NCBI GenBank assembly: GCA_009763385.1
Contig: CM019826.1
Span: 66,153,864-66,217,863 of the forward strand
Direction of reading: 5' to 3'
DNA length: 64,000 nucleotides
From: Coix lacryma-jobi var. lacryma-jobi
Taxonomy: Eukaryota; Streptophyta; Magnoliopsida; Poales; Poaceae
Of the stretch, positions 9,364-20,593 are shown piece by piece. The position numbers and the translations under genes were made by a program. Every line of letters starts with the position of its first letter. Position 1 is the first letter of the stretch. Under the pieces are notes generated by a model. That model saw only the letters and a program-made list of their open reading frames with translations, searched no databases and was not told the DNA's origin.

Positions 9364-12030
9364 ATGGATCGTGGTGTGGTCAAACCGCCGTTTTTCGATG
9401 GGATGAACTATGCGTATTGGAAGATACGCATGTCGGCCTATCTGCAGAGTTTGAGTGCTTCCATTTGGGATATTTGCAACTCTGCCGATTACGTTGTCTT
9501 GGCTGCTCGTGTGACTCAGCATCAGATCGATGAGCACGATGCCAATAGCCGAGCACGTAATGCTCTTTTCTCATGTTTGAGCATGAGTGAGTTTGATCGT
9601 GTTTCTCACCTCGCTACAGCTCGGGAGATTTGGGCTACCCTCATGCGCTTTCATGAGGGAACCTCTCAAGTCAAAACCCGTCTCTATGAGTCGTTTAAGC
9701 AAGAGTATGAGAACTTTCGACATATGCCTGGAAAGAGCATAGAAAGTTTATTCGCTCGCTTTCAGGTGATTGTCAACAGGATAAGGGATAACAAGGAGCT
9801 GTTGCCTTTCGACGATCATGAGAGGGCTTTGAAGCTTTTGCATACTCTTGATTGGTCGGTGTGGGATTCCAAAGTTCAGGCGATCATCGAATCACCTAAC
9901 TATGAGACCCTCATGTGCGACGAGCTCTTCAGTAAGCTCAAGTCCACTGAGATCGATGCCATGACGAGGGCTTCTTATGAAAATCCTTCTGGCCCGTCGA
10001 TGGCTTTGCTTTCTGGCTCTTCTGCTAACCCCTCTGGAGGCTTTGCTCTTTCTTCTCTCTTTTCTGTCATAGAGGACCAACTGGAGTCTTTGGGGGATGA
10101 CGAGTTGGCAATGCTCGCCAACCAGTTCTCGCGGTTCCACAACAACCGCATGAACCGTCGCCGCGGAGGAGAACGCTCAGGATGCTATGAGTGCGGCGAC
10201 CCCGACCACTTCATCGCCAACTGTCCCAAGAAGAACAAGCATTCTGGGAAGGGCGATCATGGGCACAAGTACGACTCCGGCAAGCGCAAGGAGAAGTACG
10301 TCCCCGCGAGGCACAAGCGGAAGGGCGGCTTCGACAAGGAGTACATCAAGAAGAAGTACTTGGAGAAGGCCCAGGCTGAGCAGCGTGCGTTCTTCACCAC
10401 GCTCAGTGACGTCGACGGCTCGGATGACGACTCCGCTTGCTCAAGCGACGACGAGTCCGAGAAGAAGAAGAGGATCGAGGACAAGCTGAACGGCCTCTGC
10501 TTCTTCACCGACGACGACGACTTCTGCACCATGGCCCTCGATGGCGAGCTGGACACTCCTCGGGACAACGACGACGACACCTCCCAGGTATCTCTGACCC
10601 ACGACGAGCTTTCGGCTGAGGTCGAGAAACTTACTGCCACGCTTCTTAGTCAAGATAAGCTGCTTAGGCGTGCCGCTAGAGAGCGCAAGGAGTTTAGGCA
10701 GAAGTGGGAGGATACGGTGAAGGAACTTGATTCTGTCAAGTCCACCGTGGTTGTTACTGATGAGGAGGAGTGTGAGATGTGCACCACACACATGACTGAC
10801 CTTCTCACTTTGAGGAGCAAGTATGCTGTGTTAGTAGGAGAGGTGGATGAGCTGAAGGCCAGACCCTCGCTGTTGGGTGCGTGCAAGACTTGTCCTGTCT
10901 TGCAATCTGAGTTGGTAGAGAAGAATGCCAAGATTGTGTCTCTTGAAGAGGCCAACTCAGGTAGCACATGTGTGGCTAGGTGTGTTCTTTGTGAGGGCCT
11001 GGAGATGGAGATAGCCAATGTGAAGCATGACAAGATGCAAACCGAGGAAGAAAACACATACCTTCAGACCATCTTGTCATGGGTGTCTTGTGGTGAGCCG
11101 CAGCTCAGGATGATGATCTCCCAATTCAAGCGAGCTGCTGGAGGTCCTGGTGTAGGTTTTGCTCCGGGTGTTGATCTTTCTGCTTTTGGGAAGATTGGAG
11201 AGTCGAGTGGTTTGAACCCAAGTGAGAAGCCCAACTCCACAACTACTCCGAAACTTACCAAGCTTCCACTCAAAGAGCCTCTCAAGCCTAACACCAAGGA
11301 TGGGGTCTTTGTTGAGCCTCCAAGAGCTCCACCCAAGAACCAAGTGTGGCATCCCAAACCCAACCACCTCAAGAACAAGCTTGACACCATGCCACCCATC
11401 CAAGAGGAGATTATGCCACAGAAGGGCAAAGTGATCCACACCCACTACCGTGAGTACCAACAACCCCCTATGAGAGCGGTGAGGTACCATTGTGAGCATT
11501 GTGGGAGAGATGGACACTTGAGTGAGTTCTGCTTTCGGCGCAAGAGAGAGGCGTGCCGTGCTAGGGAGATGAACAATGTGGACATGTACCATCCTCTCCA
11601 TGATGTACATGTGCCAAATGTTCAGAGACGTGCTGCTAGGCCCAGAGGTCCAGAACCTCAAGTTCCTAGGCCTAGGCAGAGGAGAGCTCCGAGGAGAGAT
11701 GCTAGGCCTAGAGGTGCAGTGCCTCAAGTTCCTAGGCCTAGGCCTCATAGAGAGCATGCCTGGCGGGAGCCTGCTGTTGTAGGCTATGGACCCCGTGGCG
11801 GTGGCTTTGTAGTTGAGCATTTTCCCCCACCGCGTTTTGAGTATCGCGATGGACGCTCCTCCCTTAGCGGACCATGTCTTTCTAAACGTGGTGATCACTT
11901 CCTCCGTAGGTGTGCTAGGAATGGTTTTTCTGCTAACCGTTCTTTTGAGCAGCCGGCCCAACACTGGTATTCTCCTTACTTCACTAACCCCAGTGTTGGC
12001 CCGTATGCTCACCCTATGTCTTTTTATTGA
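9364..12030 (+). CDS. gag: Sirevirus gag of element C, intact 888-residue frame
   Basis: Starts at the first ATG after the primer site. N-terminus has the gag signature KPPFFDGMNYAYWKIRM. A first CCHC knuckle CYECGDPDHFIANC lies near residues 274-287, followed by a basic region and an acidic stretch. A long coiled-coil-like segment with KLTATLLSQDKLLRRAARE begins near 420. A second knuckle CEHCGRDGHLSEFC lies near 711-724, then Arg/Pro-rich repeats of PRGPEPQVPRP type. Ends YAHPMSFY with TGA at 12028-12030. The length is large for a Copia gag but matches the frame of D when its stops are ignored. Expected role: particle formation and RNA packaging. No internal break, although the pol of the same copy is broken. 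Confidence 0.9.
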   Translation: MDRGVVKPPFFDGMNYAYWKIRMSAYLQSLSASIWDICNSADYVVLAARVTQHQIDEHDANSRARNALFSCLSMSEFDRVSHLATAREIWATLMRFHEGTSQVKTRLYESFKQEYENFRHMPGKSIESLFARFQVIVNRIRDNKELLPFDDHERALKLLHTLDWSVWDSKVQAIIESPNYETLMCDELFSKLKSTEIDAMTRASYENPSGPSMALLSGSSANPSGGFALSSLFSVIEDQLESLGDDELAMLANQFSRFHNNRMNRRRGGERSGCYECGDPDHFIANCPKKNKHSGKGDHGHKYDSGKRKEKYVPARHKRKGGFDKEYIKKKYLEKAQAEQRAFFTTLSDVDGSDDDSACSSDDESEKKKRIEDKLNGLCFFTDDDDFCTMALDGELDTPRDNDDDTSQVSLTHDELSAEVEKLTATLLSQDKLLRRAARERKEFRQKWEDTVKELDSVKSTVVVTDEEECEMCTTHMTDLLTLRSKYAVLVGEVDELKARPSLLGACKTCPVLQSELVEKNAKIVSLEEANSGSTCVARCVLCEGLEMEIANVKHDKMQTEEENTYLQTILSWVSCGEPQLRMMISQFKRAAGGPGVGFAPGVDLSAFGKIGESSGLNPSEKPNSTTTPKLTKLPLKEPLKPNTKDGVFVEPPRAPPKNQVWHPKPNHLKNKLDTMPPIQEEIMPQKGKVIHTHYREYQQPPMRAVRYHCEHCGRDGHLSEFCFRRKREACRAREMNNVDMYHPLHDVHVPNVQRRAARPRGPEPQVPRPRQRRAPRRDARPRGAVPQVPRPRPHREHAWREPAVVGYGPRGGGFVVEHFPPPRFEYRDGRSSLSGPCLSKRGDHFLRRCARNGFSANRSFEQPAQHWYSPYFTNPSVGPYAHPMSFY

Positions 12031-12035
12031 TGTAG

Positions 12036-15000
12036 GTAAAACGATTGGAGAACGTTTGGTTGGTGGATTCAGGGTGTTCGAGGCACATGACCGGAAACGC
12101 TAAGTGGTTCTCCAGTCTTAGTCCGGTCGCCGGAAAGGAGTATATCACCTTCGGCGACAACAGCAAAGGTAAGGTGCTGTCTCGTGGGTCTGTGCGAGTT
12201 AATGAGCACTTTGTGTTGCGCGATGTTGCTCTTGTTTCTAACTTGCATTTTAACCTTCTTTCTGTTTCGCAACTCTTCGATGACGACTATGAGATTCGTT
12301 TTAAACCGAATCTCAGTCGTATTTTGGACCCTCAGGGCAATCTTGTTTGTGTGATTTCGCCCTTTGGGAAAGTCTTTCATGCGGATTTCTCGGAGTCTTT
12401 TGGCATTTCTCGTTGTCTTGTGGCTGGACCTTCCTCTTCTGATCTTTGGAAGTGGCATAGGAGACTTGGACATTTGAGCTTCGACTTGCTTGCAAGACTT
12501 AGTTCACTTGGCCTAATCCGAGGATTGCCCAAGTTATCTATGGAGAAGGATCTTGTTTGCCACTCTTGTAGACATGGGAAGATGGTTGCTGCTCCCCACC
12601 ATCCAGTAACTCAGGTCATAACCAAGCGCCCTGGAGAGCTTTTGCACATGGACCTTGTTGGTCCGGCTCGGGTGAGCTCGGTTGGGGGGAAGTGGTATGT
12701 GCTTGTTGTTGTTGATGACTTTTCGAGATATTCGTGGGTCTTCTTTTTACCTGAGAATACCGAGACTTTCTCCTTTGCTCGCAATCTGATTTTGCGTCTT
12801 CAGAACGAGTTCCCTTTGAACTCAATGTGAGCTATTAGGAGTGATAATGGTTCCGAATTCAAGAATTCTGATTTTGAGAAGTTTTGTAACTCTTTGGGTT
12901 TAGAGCATCAGTTTTCTTCCCCCTACACACCCCCTCAGAATGGTGTTGTAGAGAGGAAGAATCGGACCCTTGTAGAGATGGCCAGGACGATGCTCGATGA
13001 GCATAGGACTCCTAGGCGATATTGGGCCGAAGCCATGAGCACTGCATCCTACATTTCCAATCGCATTTTTCTCCGAGCTTTCTTGAAAAAGACTTCTTAT
13101 GAGTTGCGTTTTGGAAAGCTGCCCAAGGTGAGTTATTTTCGAGTTTTTGATTGCCATTGTTTTATACTCAAAAAGGGCAACTTGGACAAGTTTGAGTCTC
13201 GTTCTTTTGATGGTGTGTTTTTGGGTTATGGCACTCACACTCGAGCTTATCGTGTACTTAACCTTGACACTAACCGAGTCATGGAGACATCCGATGTCAC
13301 CTTCGACGAGACCATGGTTTGTCCTTCTTCTCATTTTGAGCGTGCAGGTGATCACGAGGTTGGCGAGCCTCTTTTCGATGATGAAGAAGAAGGTGCTGAA
13401 GGGATAGATGACCCAACACCTCCTCCACCTGCTGTGCTGCCAAGAGCGGCTTCTACGATGACTCGCGGCCCCGACACTTCTTCTTCCTGGGGGCCGTGGG
13501 ATCCGCCACCTCGAGCGGTACCCTTTGTACCCGAGGAGGCACCAGCTGCTGTCGAGGAGGAGACCACTTCGGCAAGGGAGGCTCCACGACACATTCAGCG
13601 CCAGCACCCGCCTCAGCAGATGATCGGCAGCATCGACGAACGCATCACCCGGTCAAGACAAATCTCTCACTTTGCTCATTCTGCATTTGTTGCTGATTTT
13701 GAACCCCGAGATGTTGGACACGCTTTGACGGATCCGGATTGGGTCAATCTCATGCATGAGGAACTTGAGAACTTTGAGAGAAATCGGGTTTGGGTTCTAG
13801 TGTCTCCACCTTCTGAGTGTCACCCAATTGGGACAAAATGGGTTTTCAAAAACAAACAGGGAGAAGATGGCCATGTTGTGAGAAACAAGGCCAGACTCGT
13901 AGCCCAGGGATATAGTCAGAAGGAGGGGATAGACTATGAGGAGACTTTTGCTCCTGTAGCACGTTGGAGGCTATTAGAATACTCTTGGCTTTTGCTCCTT
14001 CCAAAGGTTTCAAACTTTTTCAAATGGATGTCAAGAGTGCCTTCTTAAACGGCTACATAGAAGAGGAGGTATATGTTAGACAACCCCTGGTTTTGAAAAT
14101 CCCAAGTTTCCAAACCATGTCTTTAAACTCCACAAAGCTTTGTATGGTTTGAAACAAGCCCCTAGAGCCTGGTATGATAGGTTGAAAACTTTTTTGCTTG
14201 CTAAGGGTTTTAAAATGGGATGTGTAGATAAAACGCTCTTTCTCCTCAAGCAAGGCACTGATACTCTCTTGGTCCAAATTTACGTGGATGATATCATTTT
14301 TGGTGGTTCTTCTCACGCTTTGGTTGCCATGTTTGCAGATACTATGAGCAGGGAGTTCGAGATGAGCATGATGGGTGAGTTGACGTTTTTCCTCAGGTTG
14401 CAAATCAAGCAATCCCGGGAAGGGACGTTCGTGCACCAGGGCAAGTACACCCGGGACATTCTGAAGAAATTCGACATGGGTGAGGCCAAGCCTCTTCCAA
14501 CACCCATGGCGACCACGATGGCCCTGGATGCGGACAAGGAGGGAGAAGCAGTGGACCAGAAGGAGTACCGGAGTATGATCAGGTCGCTGTTGTACCTGAC
14601 GACGACACGCCCGGACATCCAGTTCGCGGTGTGTCTTTGCGCGCGTTTTCAGTCTTTGCCGCGCACCTCTCACCGTCAGGCGGTCAAGCGCATTATGAGG
14701 TACTTATCCTTCACTCCAGAATTCGGGATTTGGTATTCTGCTTCCTCCACTCTTTCCCTTTGTGGTTATTCCGATGCTGATTTTGCTGGTTGCCGTATTG
14801 ATCGCAAGTCCACCTCTGGGACTTGCCAGTTTATTGGTTCTTCTCTTGTTTCGTGGTCTTCTCGCAAGTAGTCTAGTGTCGCCCAGTCTACCACAGAGGC
14901 TGAGTATGTTGCTGCGGCTAGCTGCGGTTCCCAGTTACTCTGGATGATGGCCACTTTGCGTGATTTTGGTTTGAGCTTTTCTCGCGTTCCTTTGCTTTGT

Positions 15001-15225
15001 GATAGCACGAGTGCTATTAGCGTTAATAAGAACCCCGTGCTTCACTCGAAGACCAAACACATTGATGTGCGCTTTCATTTTCTGCGAGACCACTATGAGA
15101 AGGGTGATATCGACCTTCGCCATGTCGATACTCATCATCAGTTGGCTGATATTTTCACCAAGCCTTTGGACCAATCAACTTTTAATCGGTTGAGAGGTGA
15201 GCTTGGTGTGTGTTTCCCCTTTTAG
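12036..15225 (+). pseudogene. pol: Sirevirus pol of element C (PR-IN-RT-RH), broken
   Basis: Pol coding begins after TAG 12033-12035. Visible: protease WLVDSGCSRHMTG (about 12055), integrase HMDLVGPA (about 12645), a TGA at 12828-12830, then RSDNGSEF and VERKNRTL; a frameshift near 13965 and another near 14085; RT with FKLFQMDVKSAFLNG and YVDDIIFG (about 14282); RNase H with GYSDADFAG (about 14766); TAG at 14869-14871, then STTEAEY and HIDVRFHFLRD, ending GELGVCFPF at 15225. Both stops are C-to-T changes relative to copy D (CGA to TGA, CAG to TAG). Two stops plus two frameshifts make it non-functional. Confidence 0.9.
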
Positions 15226-16738
15226 ATTAGGGAAACATTTTTTACTCTTGTATGATACACTGACTTTGTGTTTTCAGTTGTTTTCACTTCCTTTTGGGTT
15301 CTTCATGCATCTTTGCATTTCAGCATACGCTTTTACATTCTGAGCTTCATGAATATAGTCTGAAGAATGTAACTATGCTCTGTGTAGTCTTTGCTCCGAT
15401 GCTTTATGTAGATGCTGTAGCTTATGCTCTTTCTGATCACTGATACATACTGTGAGTCGAGCTATTTTTTGAATGGTGAATTTGATAAAGAACTTAAAAC
15501 TTGAAAATGTTCACCATTGAGATATGCAACTAGCATGTGTAGGATGTGTCGAAGTCACTTATGCTATTTATGTATGCTAGGTTGCTATGTCTCTAGTGTT
15601 GAGTCATTCACTTGCTTGGTATGTCATATTCTGTTTAAAATCTGAACCAAGTTAAGTAAATTGAAAAGATCGAGATGGGTTTTCTTGTTAACACCTCACA
15701 GTTTCGAGACTGTTTCTCATTGCACTTTGAGTTAAACTTGAGTTGTGTAGTGTATGACCGAAACTGTTGCTTTAAGCTTCTGATTGCTTATGCATAGGCT
15801 TCGCACAGTTGGAAAGTTAGGCAATAACAAGCATTCAACCTCTCGCAGTCACATGCTGATTTCTGAACTTGTGTAATTTCACCGCTGCAACTCCGATTAA
15901 AATTTGAAATCACAAGTATATGCTTCATTTTTCAATTGGTAGTATCAGCATGATGATTGAACTATGCTAGGGGTAGTTCACCTCGTATACATGTTTAGCA
16001 CTTGTTTGACTTTCTGTCTATACGTGTCTGTGCTATTTTGATGGTGAATACCTTTTTGGCTGAAAATTGCTCACTTTGCTCATATATTCATAGTTCATAT
16101 TTGGTGATCAGTTTGAGCCTTTGCTAGCTTTTATGCTTTCTAGTGAGTCGTTGGAGCTATACTGTTTAGAGCATCTTTGCATTCTCTCGACTCTATTCCT
16201 GAAGCTGCTAACTTGCATTTTGACTCATATGCATTTTGGAAGGGGGAGTCCCTCTCTTGTTAGCACTTTCGTTGATGCATTTTCTGAGGGGGAGAACATT
16301 GCTTTCGGCTCTTCTTGCTTGATGGTGCATTTTCAACTAAGGGGGAGAAATTGCAAATCATTTGCTTGTATGCACTATTGGGGGGGGAGCTTGACCGTAA
16401 GGTTTTTCATATCGAGCTTTCTTTGCTAGTTGTGTTGAGCCTCTATGCCTCTATCTTGAGGGACTTGCATTTTGCTTCGATTTTTTCAGATTGGTATTTG
16501 CTAGCGGTGTTGAGCCTGTTCTACCTCTTCTTGAGGGCTAGCTTTGCTTTGCTTGGTCGCGTCGAGCCGTTGCCCATGTCTTTGGGGACCAAGTTGTTTT
16601 GCTCTTTCTACTTGACCTTCTTCGGCTTTGCTATGCTTTTGGGTCATTTGGTCGAGTTCTCTCTTCTCCTTCTTCCTCCTTTCTTCTTCCATTATGATTT
16701 GTGTTGGTAGTTGACAATGCACTCATCAAGGGGGAGAC
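15226..16738 (+). other. Noncoding 3' region of element C with multiple polypurine tracts
   Basis: 1.5 kb between pol and the 3' LTR without convincing coding sequence. Its last 500 bp has repeated purine runs: AAGGGGGAG near 16240, GAGGGGGAG near 16287, AAGGGGGAG near 16340, GGGGGGGAG near 16381 and AAGGGGGAG at 16729-16736, the last directly before the 3' LTR and so the likely primer for plus-strand DNA. Several polypurine tracts here are a known Sirevirus trait. D has the equivalent region at 34087-35705. Confidence 0.75.
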
Positions 16739-18827
16739 TGCGGATACATGGGTGTATGCCGGGTCTCTGAGTGATGAGTGATTGTCAACTGGGATGATGC
16801 GCATGTTCTTTGGCTTGTGTTGTGCAGGTGTCGAGCACGGATGCAGTGATCAGAGGCAAGGTGAAGGTCAAGTAGAGACGTGCCGTGCCGATGGACCGAG
16901 AGTGGCGAAGGGCGGACGTGAGGCTTGGACTGAGGGACCGGTGGCCCGAGGATCAGCTGTGGTGGCTGGCAGCCTGGGACAGCGACGAGCGAAGACTTGC
17001 AGTCATGTGTTGCCTGAGTCGTGGACTTGGGGACACGTGTCGGTGGACGGGGTGCACGGGTGGTGCATCCCCTCTACGACGTCGGTTTGGTGGTAGAGCC
17101 AGAGAAAAACCATCGAGTGGACGGTTTCCAGGTTTGGGCCACAAAACCTGGGCGCGGATGGTTTCCGAGTTTGGCCACAAAACTTGGGCTGAGGACGGTT
17201 TCCAGGTTTGGGCCTCAAAACCTGGGCGCTGCGGGTTTGCTGAGTTTGGGCCTCAAAACTCAGATGCTGGTGGGCTGGTTTCCCGGTTTGGGCCTCAAAA
17301 CTAGGGGTTGGCTGTGAAGGCTGGTTTCCCGGTTTGGGCCTTTAAACCGGGGGTGCGACGTCTAGGAAAAGGACGCGAAGCGGTGGCGGCACGTGGCGGC
17401 AATCGGGAGGTTGCGTCGAGGCAACGCTACGAGTTGTGCGGGCGTGGCCGTTGGATCTACCTACCACCGAGTTGGTCCAGAATAACCTTAGGGTTTAGCT
17501 GGTTCGCTCTGTAAGTAGAGAGAGGTAGAATAGGAATTGAGTAGGAATTAGGAATAGGTTAAGTAGGGGAAGACACCCTCCTCCCCATCTATCTCAGTTC
17601 ATTTGCTCTTTGCACTTAGGGTTTCCTGCTCTCCCAATCCCCTGCTGTAGCTAGCTGAGATCCGCAGAGAACCATACCTCTGTGTACTGGAGACTTTGAG
17701 GAAGTGAGGCCGTAACCTCACTGTTGTAGCGTGTGCTAGCCACACGGTTGCAGATCAATGTGTTGATTCGCGTTTTGGTTCGTGTTCTTCGCGTTCTTCG
17801 TTTCTCCACGATTTTCCCATCACTCGATCTCTCTCCCTACTGCGTCTTTGCGAAATCCGTTTGAATCAACTTGTTTGTATTTGAAAGGAGATCATTTCCT
17901 CTGAAGGAATTTATCTAACTCCTTACGAACAAGTAGATCGGGTTGATTTCGTTTTCGTGGCACTTTTTCGTTCTTCCTCCTCCCCTCTTGATTTCCCGGT
18001 GTTGGAGTTGATTTGAGCGGATGATTTTTTGGGGATAGTCTCCTAACTACTCCGTGATCATCCTCTCCAAGTTTGGGAACGTGGGATTTTGGATTGAATC
18101 GATTTGGAGAAGATTTGGGTAAAGGGCGACCAAAATCGCCCTCACTGGGAGTTGGCGGACAGTCCGCCGTCCCAGCAGCGTACAGTCCGCGCGTCGGGGA
18201 CGAGCCGGACCAGTGGCCCTGTTCTTCGGCTGTTTGGCTTTTTCTTGACCGGCGGACAGTCCGCAGGTGTAGGTCGCGGACAGTCCGGGAACGTCCAGAG
18301 GACTTGTAGCAGCACTGTTGTTTTGCGTTTTCTGCCGGCGGACAGTCCGCCACTGAACCGCGGACAGTCCGGCCTTGGGCGGACAGTCCAGGACTCTAGG
18401 TCCGGACAGTCCGGAATTTGGCTGAAGCTTCCGGTTGTGTGCGTTTGCTCTCCCGGCTTCCTCGCTTGGTTTTCGGACTTCTCGTTTGGCCTTGTACTTG
18501 ACCAAGGAACCTCTCTAGGTATCTTTGCTACTTGTTAGCATCGGTATTTGGAGATTTCTCGACATAGCCGTCTATCTACGTTCGAGACTTGGTTTTTGAG
18601 GGTCGAACTTGTTCGAGTGCTTTTGCCGTTTGGTTCTCAATCGTCTTGTGGTGCCTCGCTATGATCCTAGAGATCATCCACCCTCTTCCAAGGGTCGTGG
18701 GCATCACGGTTTCGGTCATAGCTCTTGGGGGTTGATTTTGGGACATTTGGCCAAAGTTTCGAGAGAAATTTTTGAGCTCCCATTCACCCCCCTCTGGTCG
18801 CCTTGCTAGTGCTTTCTCGTTCCTTCA
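16739..18827 (+). repeat. 3' LTR of Sirevirus C
   Basis: 2089 bp, TGCGGATACATGGG to CGTTCCTTCA, collinear with 7228-9300 including hairpin and palindrome arrays. Immediately preceded by the polypurine tract and followed, without target duplication, by gag sequence of element E. Confidence 0.88.
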
Positions 18828-20588
18828 CAACGCCAACTTCCCCAAGTGGAACGAGCAGGTTTTCAGCAAGAGCGACCATGGCTACAAGTATGACTCCGGC
18901 AAGCGTAAGAAGTACACCCCCACCAAGCACAAGCGGAAGGGTGGCTTCGACAAGGACTACATTAAGCGCAAGTACATGGAGAAAGCCAAGGCTCAGGAGC
19001 ATGCTTTTCTTGCCTCTCTCAGCGACCTCGACAACAACTCGGATGACAACTCCATGGCGTCAAGAGATGATGAATCCGAGAAGAGGAAGGTCGAGGACAA
19101 GCTGAACAGCCTCCGCTTCTACACTGACACTCCGGGCTTCTGCACCATGGCCCTTGGCGATGACGTCGACAGCAAGCTGGAGGAGATTCCCCACAATGAC
19201 GACGACACCTCGCAGGTATCACAATCTATCGATGATCTTGTTGCTGAGGTTGAGACTCTTAGTGCCGCTCTAGTGAGTCAGGACAAGTTACTGAAACTTG
19301 CTGCTAGAGAGAGGAAGGAGTTTAGGCAGAAGTGGGAGAGTGCAGTGAAGGAACTTGAGGTTGCCAAGTCCACCATAGTAGTCACCGAGGAGGATGAGTG
19401 TGAGATGTGCGCTAAGCACATTACTGATCTTGTTACCCTGAGAGGGAAGTATGTGGCTTTGGTGGGAGAGGTGGATGAGCTTAGATCTAGACCCACTCTG
19501 CTTGGTGTGTGAAGTCTTGTGCAGGCTTGCAATCTGAGTGGGCAGAGAAGAATGCCAAGATTGTGTCTCTTGAGAAGGCCAACTTAGATAGCACTTGTGT
19601 GGCTAGGTGTGCTTTGTGTGAGGGTTTAGAGATGGAAATTGCGAACGTGAAGGATGACAAGATGCAAACCGAGGAAGAAAACAAATACCTTCGGACCATC
19701 TTGTCATGGGTTTCTAGTGGTGAGCCGCAGCTTGGCATGATGATTGCTCAGTTCAAGCATGCTGCTGGAGGTCCAGGTGTAGGTTTTGCTCAGGGATCAG
19801 AGAGTGCTGCTTCTTTTGGTAAGGTTGGCGAGTTTAGTGATCTTAAACCGAGTGAGAAGCCCAATTCCACCACTACTCCCAAGCTAACCAAAATTCAATC
19901 CAAAGAGCCTCTCAAGCCTAACACCAAAAACAAAGTGTATGAGGAACCCATGAGAGCTCCACCAAAGAAACAAGTGTGGTCTCCAATGCCCAACCACCTA
20001 AGGAACAAACTAGATACCATGCCACCTATCCAAGAGGAGCTCATGCCACAAAAGAACCAAGTGATCCACACCAAATATCCTGAGTACCAACAACCCCCAA
20101 TGAGAGTGGTGAGGTACCATTGTGAGCATTGTTGTAGAGATGGACACTTGAGTGAGTTTTGCTTTCGGCGTAAGAGAGAGGAACACCGTGCAAGGGAGAT
20201 GAACAATTTGGACATGTATCATCCTCAACATGATATACATGCGCCGAACGTTCAAAGGAGGGTTGCTAGGCGTAGAGGTCCAATGCCTCAAGGTCCTAGG
20301 CCGTGTGGAGGTTTTGCTCGGCAGGATCCTAGCTTTGTAGAATATGGACCCCGTGGTGGTGGTTTTGGTTTCGAGCGTTACCCCCACTGCGTTTTTGCTA
20401 TCGCGGTGAGTGCTCTACTCCTAGCAGACCATGTTTTCCTGTTCGTGGTGATCGCTTCCCCCCTAGGCGTGCTAGGAATGTTTTTTTCTTCTGACCGTTC
20501 TTTTGAGCAGACAAGACAACACTGGTATACTTCTCACTTTACTCACCCCAGTGTTGGACCGTATGCTCACCCTATGTCTTTTTATTGA
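18828..20588 (+). pseudogene. gag: gag of Sirevirus E, 5'-truncated
   Basis: Begins with the part matching the end of zinc knuckle 1 of C, continues with DHGYKYDSGKRKKYTPTKH, an acidic stretch and the coiled-coil region. A one-base loss near 19507 shifts frame (TGA at 19510-19512); the frame continues from 19509 through the second knuckle CEHCCRDGHLSEFC to YAHPMSFY and TGA at 20588. The N-terminal third is missing. Confidence 0.85.
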
Positions 20589-20593
20589 TGTAG

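Larger units (their letters stand above)
7228..18827 (+). mobile_element. Sirevirus-type Copia element C with both LTRs
   Basis: Order on the plus strand: 5' LTR, iMet primer site, gag, pol (protease, integrase, RT, RNase H), a 1.5-kb noncoding stretch with several polypurine tracts, 3' LTR. The two LTRs differ by scattered substitutions and a small indel near 8585/18106 (about 2% by eye). The flanks do not form a target duplication (GCTGA left, CAACG right): left is LTR B, right is gag of element E, so at least one side has been rearranged. Confidence 0.9.

Noticed and set aside
12028..12038. Programmed frameshift at the Sirevirus gag-pol junction
   Set aside because: The pol frame is itself blocked by TAG at 12033-12035, no slippery heptamer is evident, and family A has the opposite frame relation with the same TAG-G site.
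16121..16710. Possible env-like gene between pol and 3' LTR of C, frames of 102 and 131 residues rich in Leu/Phe
   Set aside because: The frames overlap each other and the polypurine tracts, have no counterpart of matching frame in D, and show no signal peptide or conserved motif pattern.
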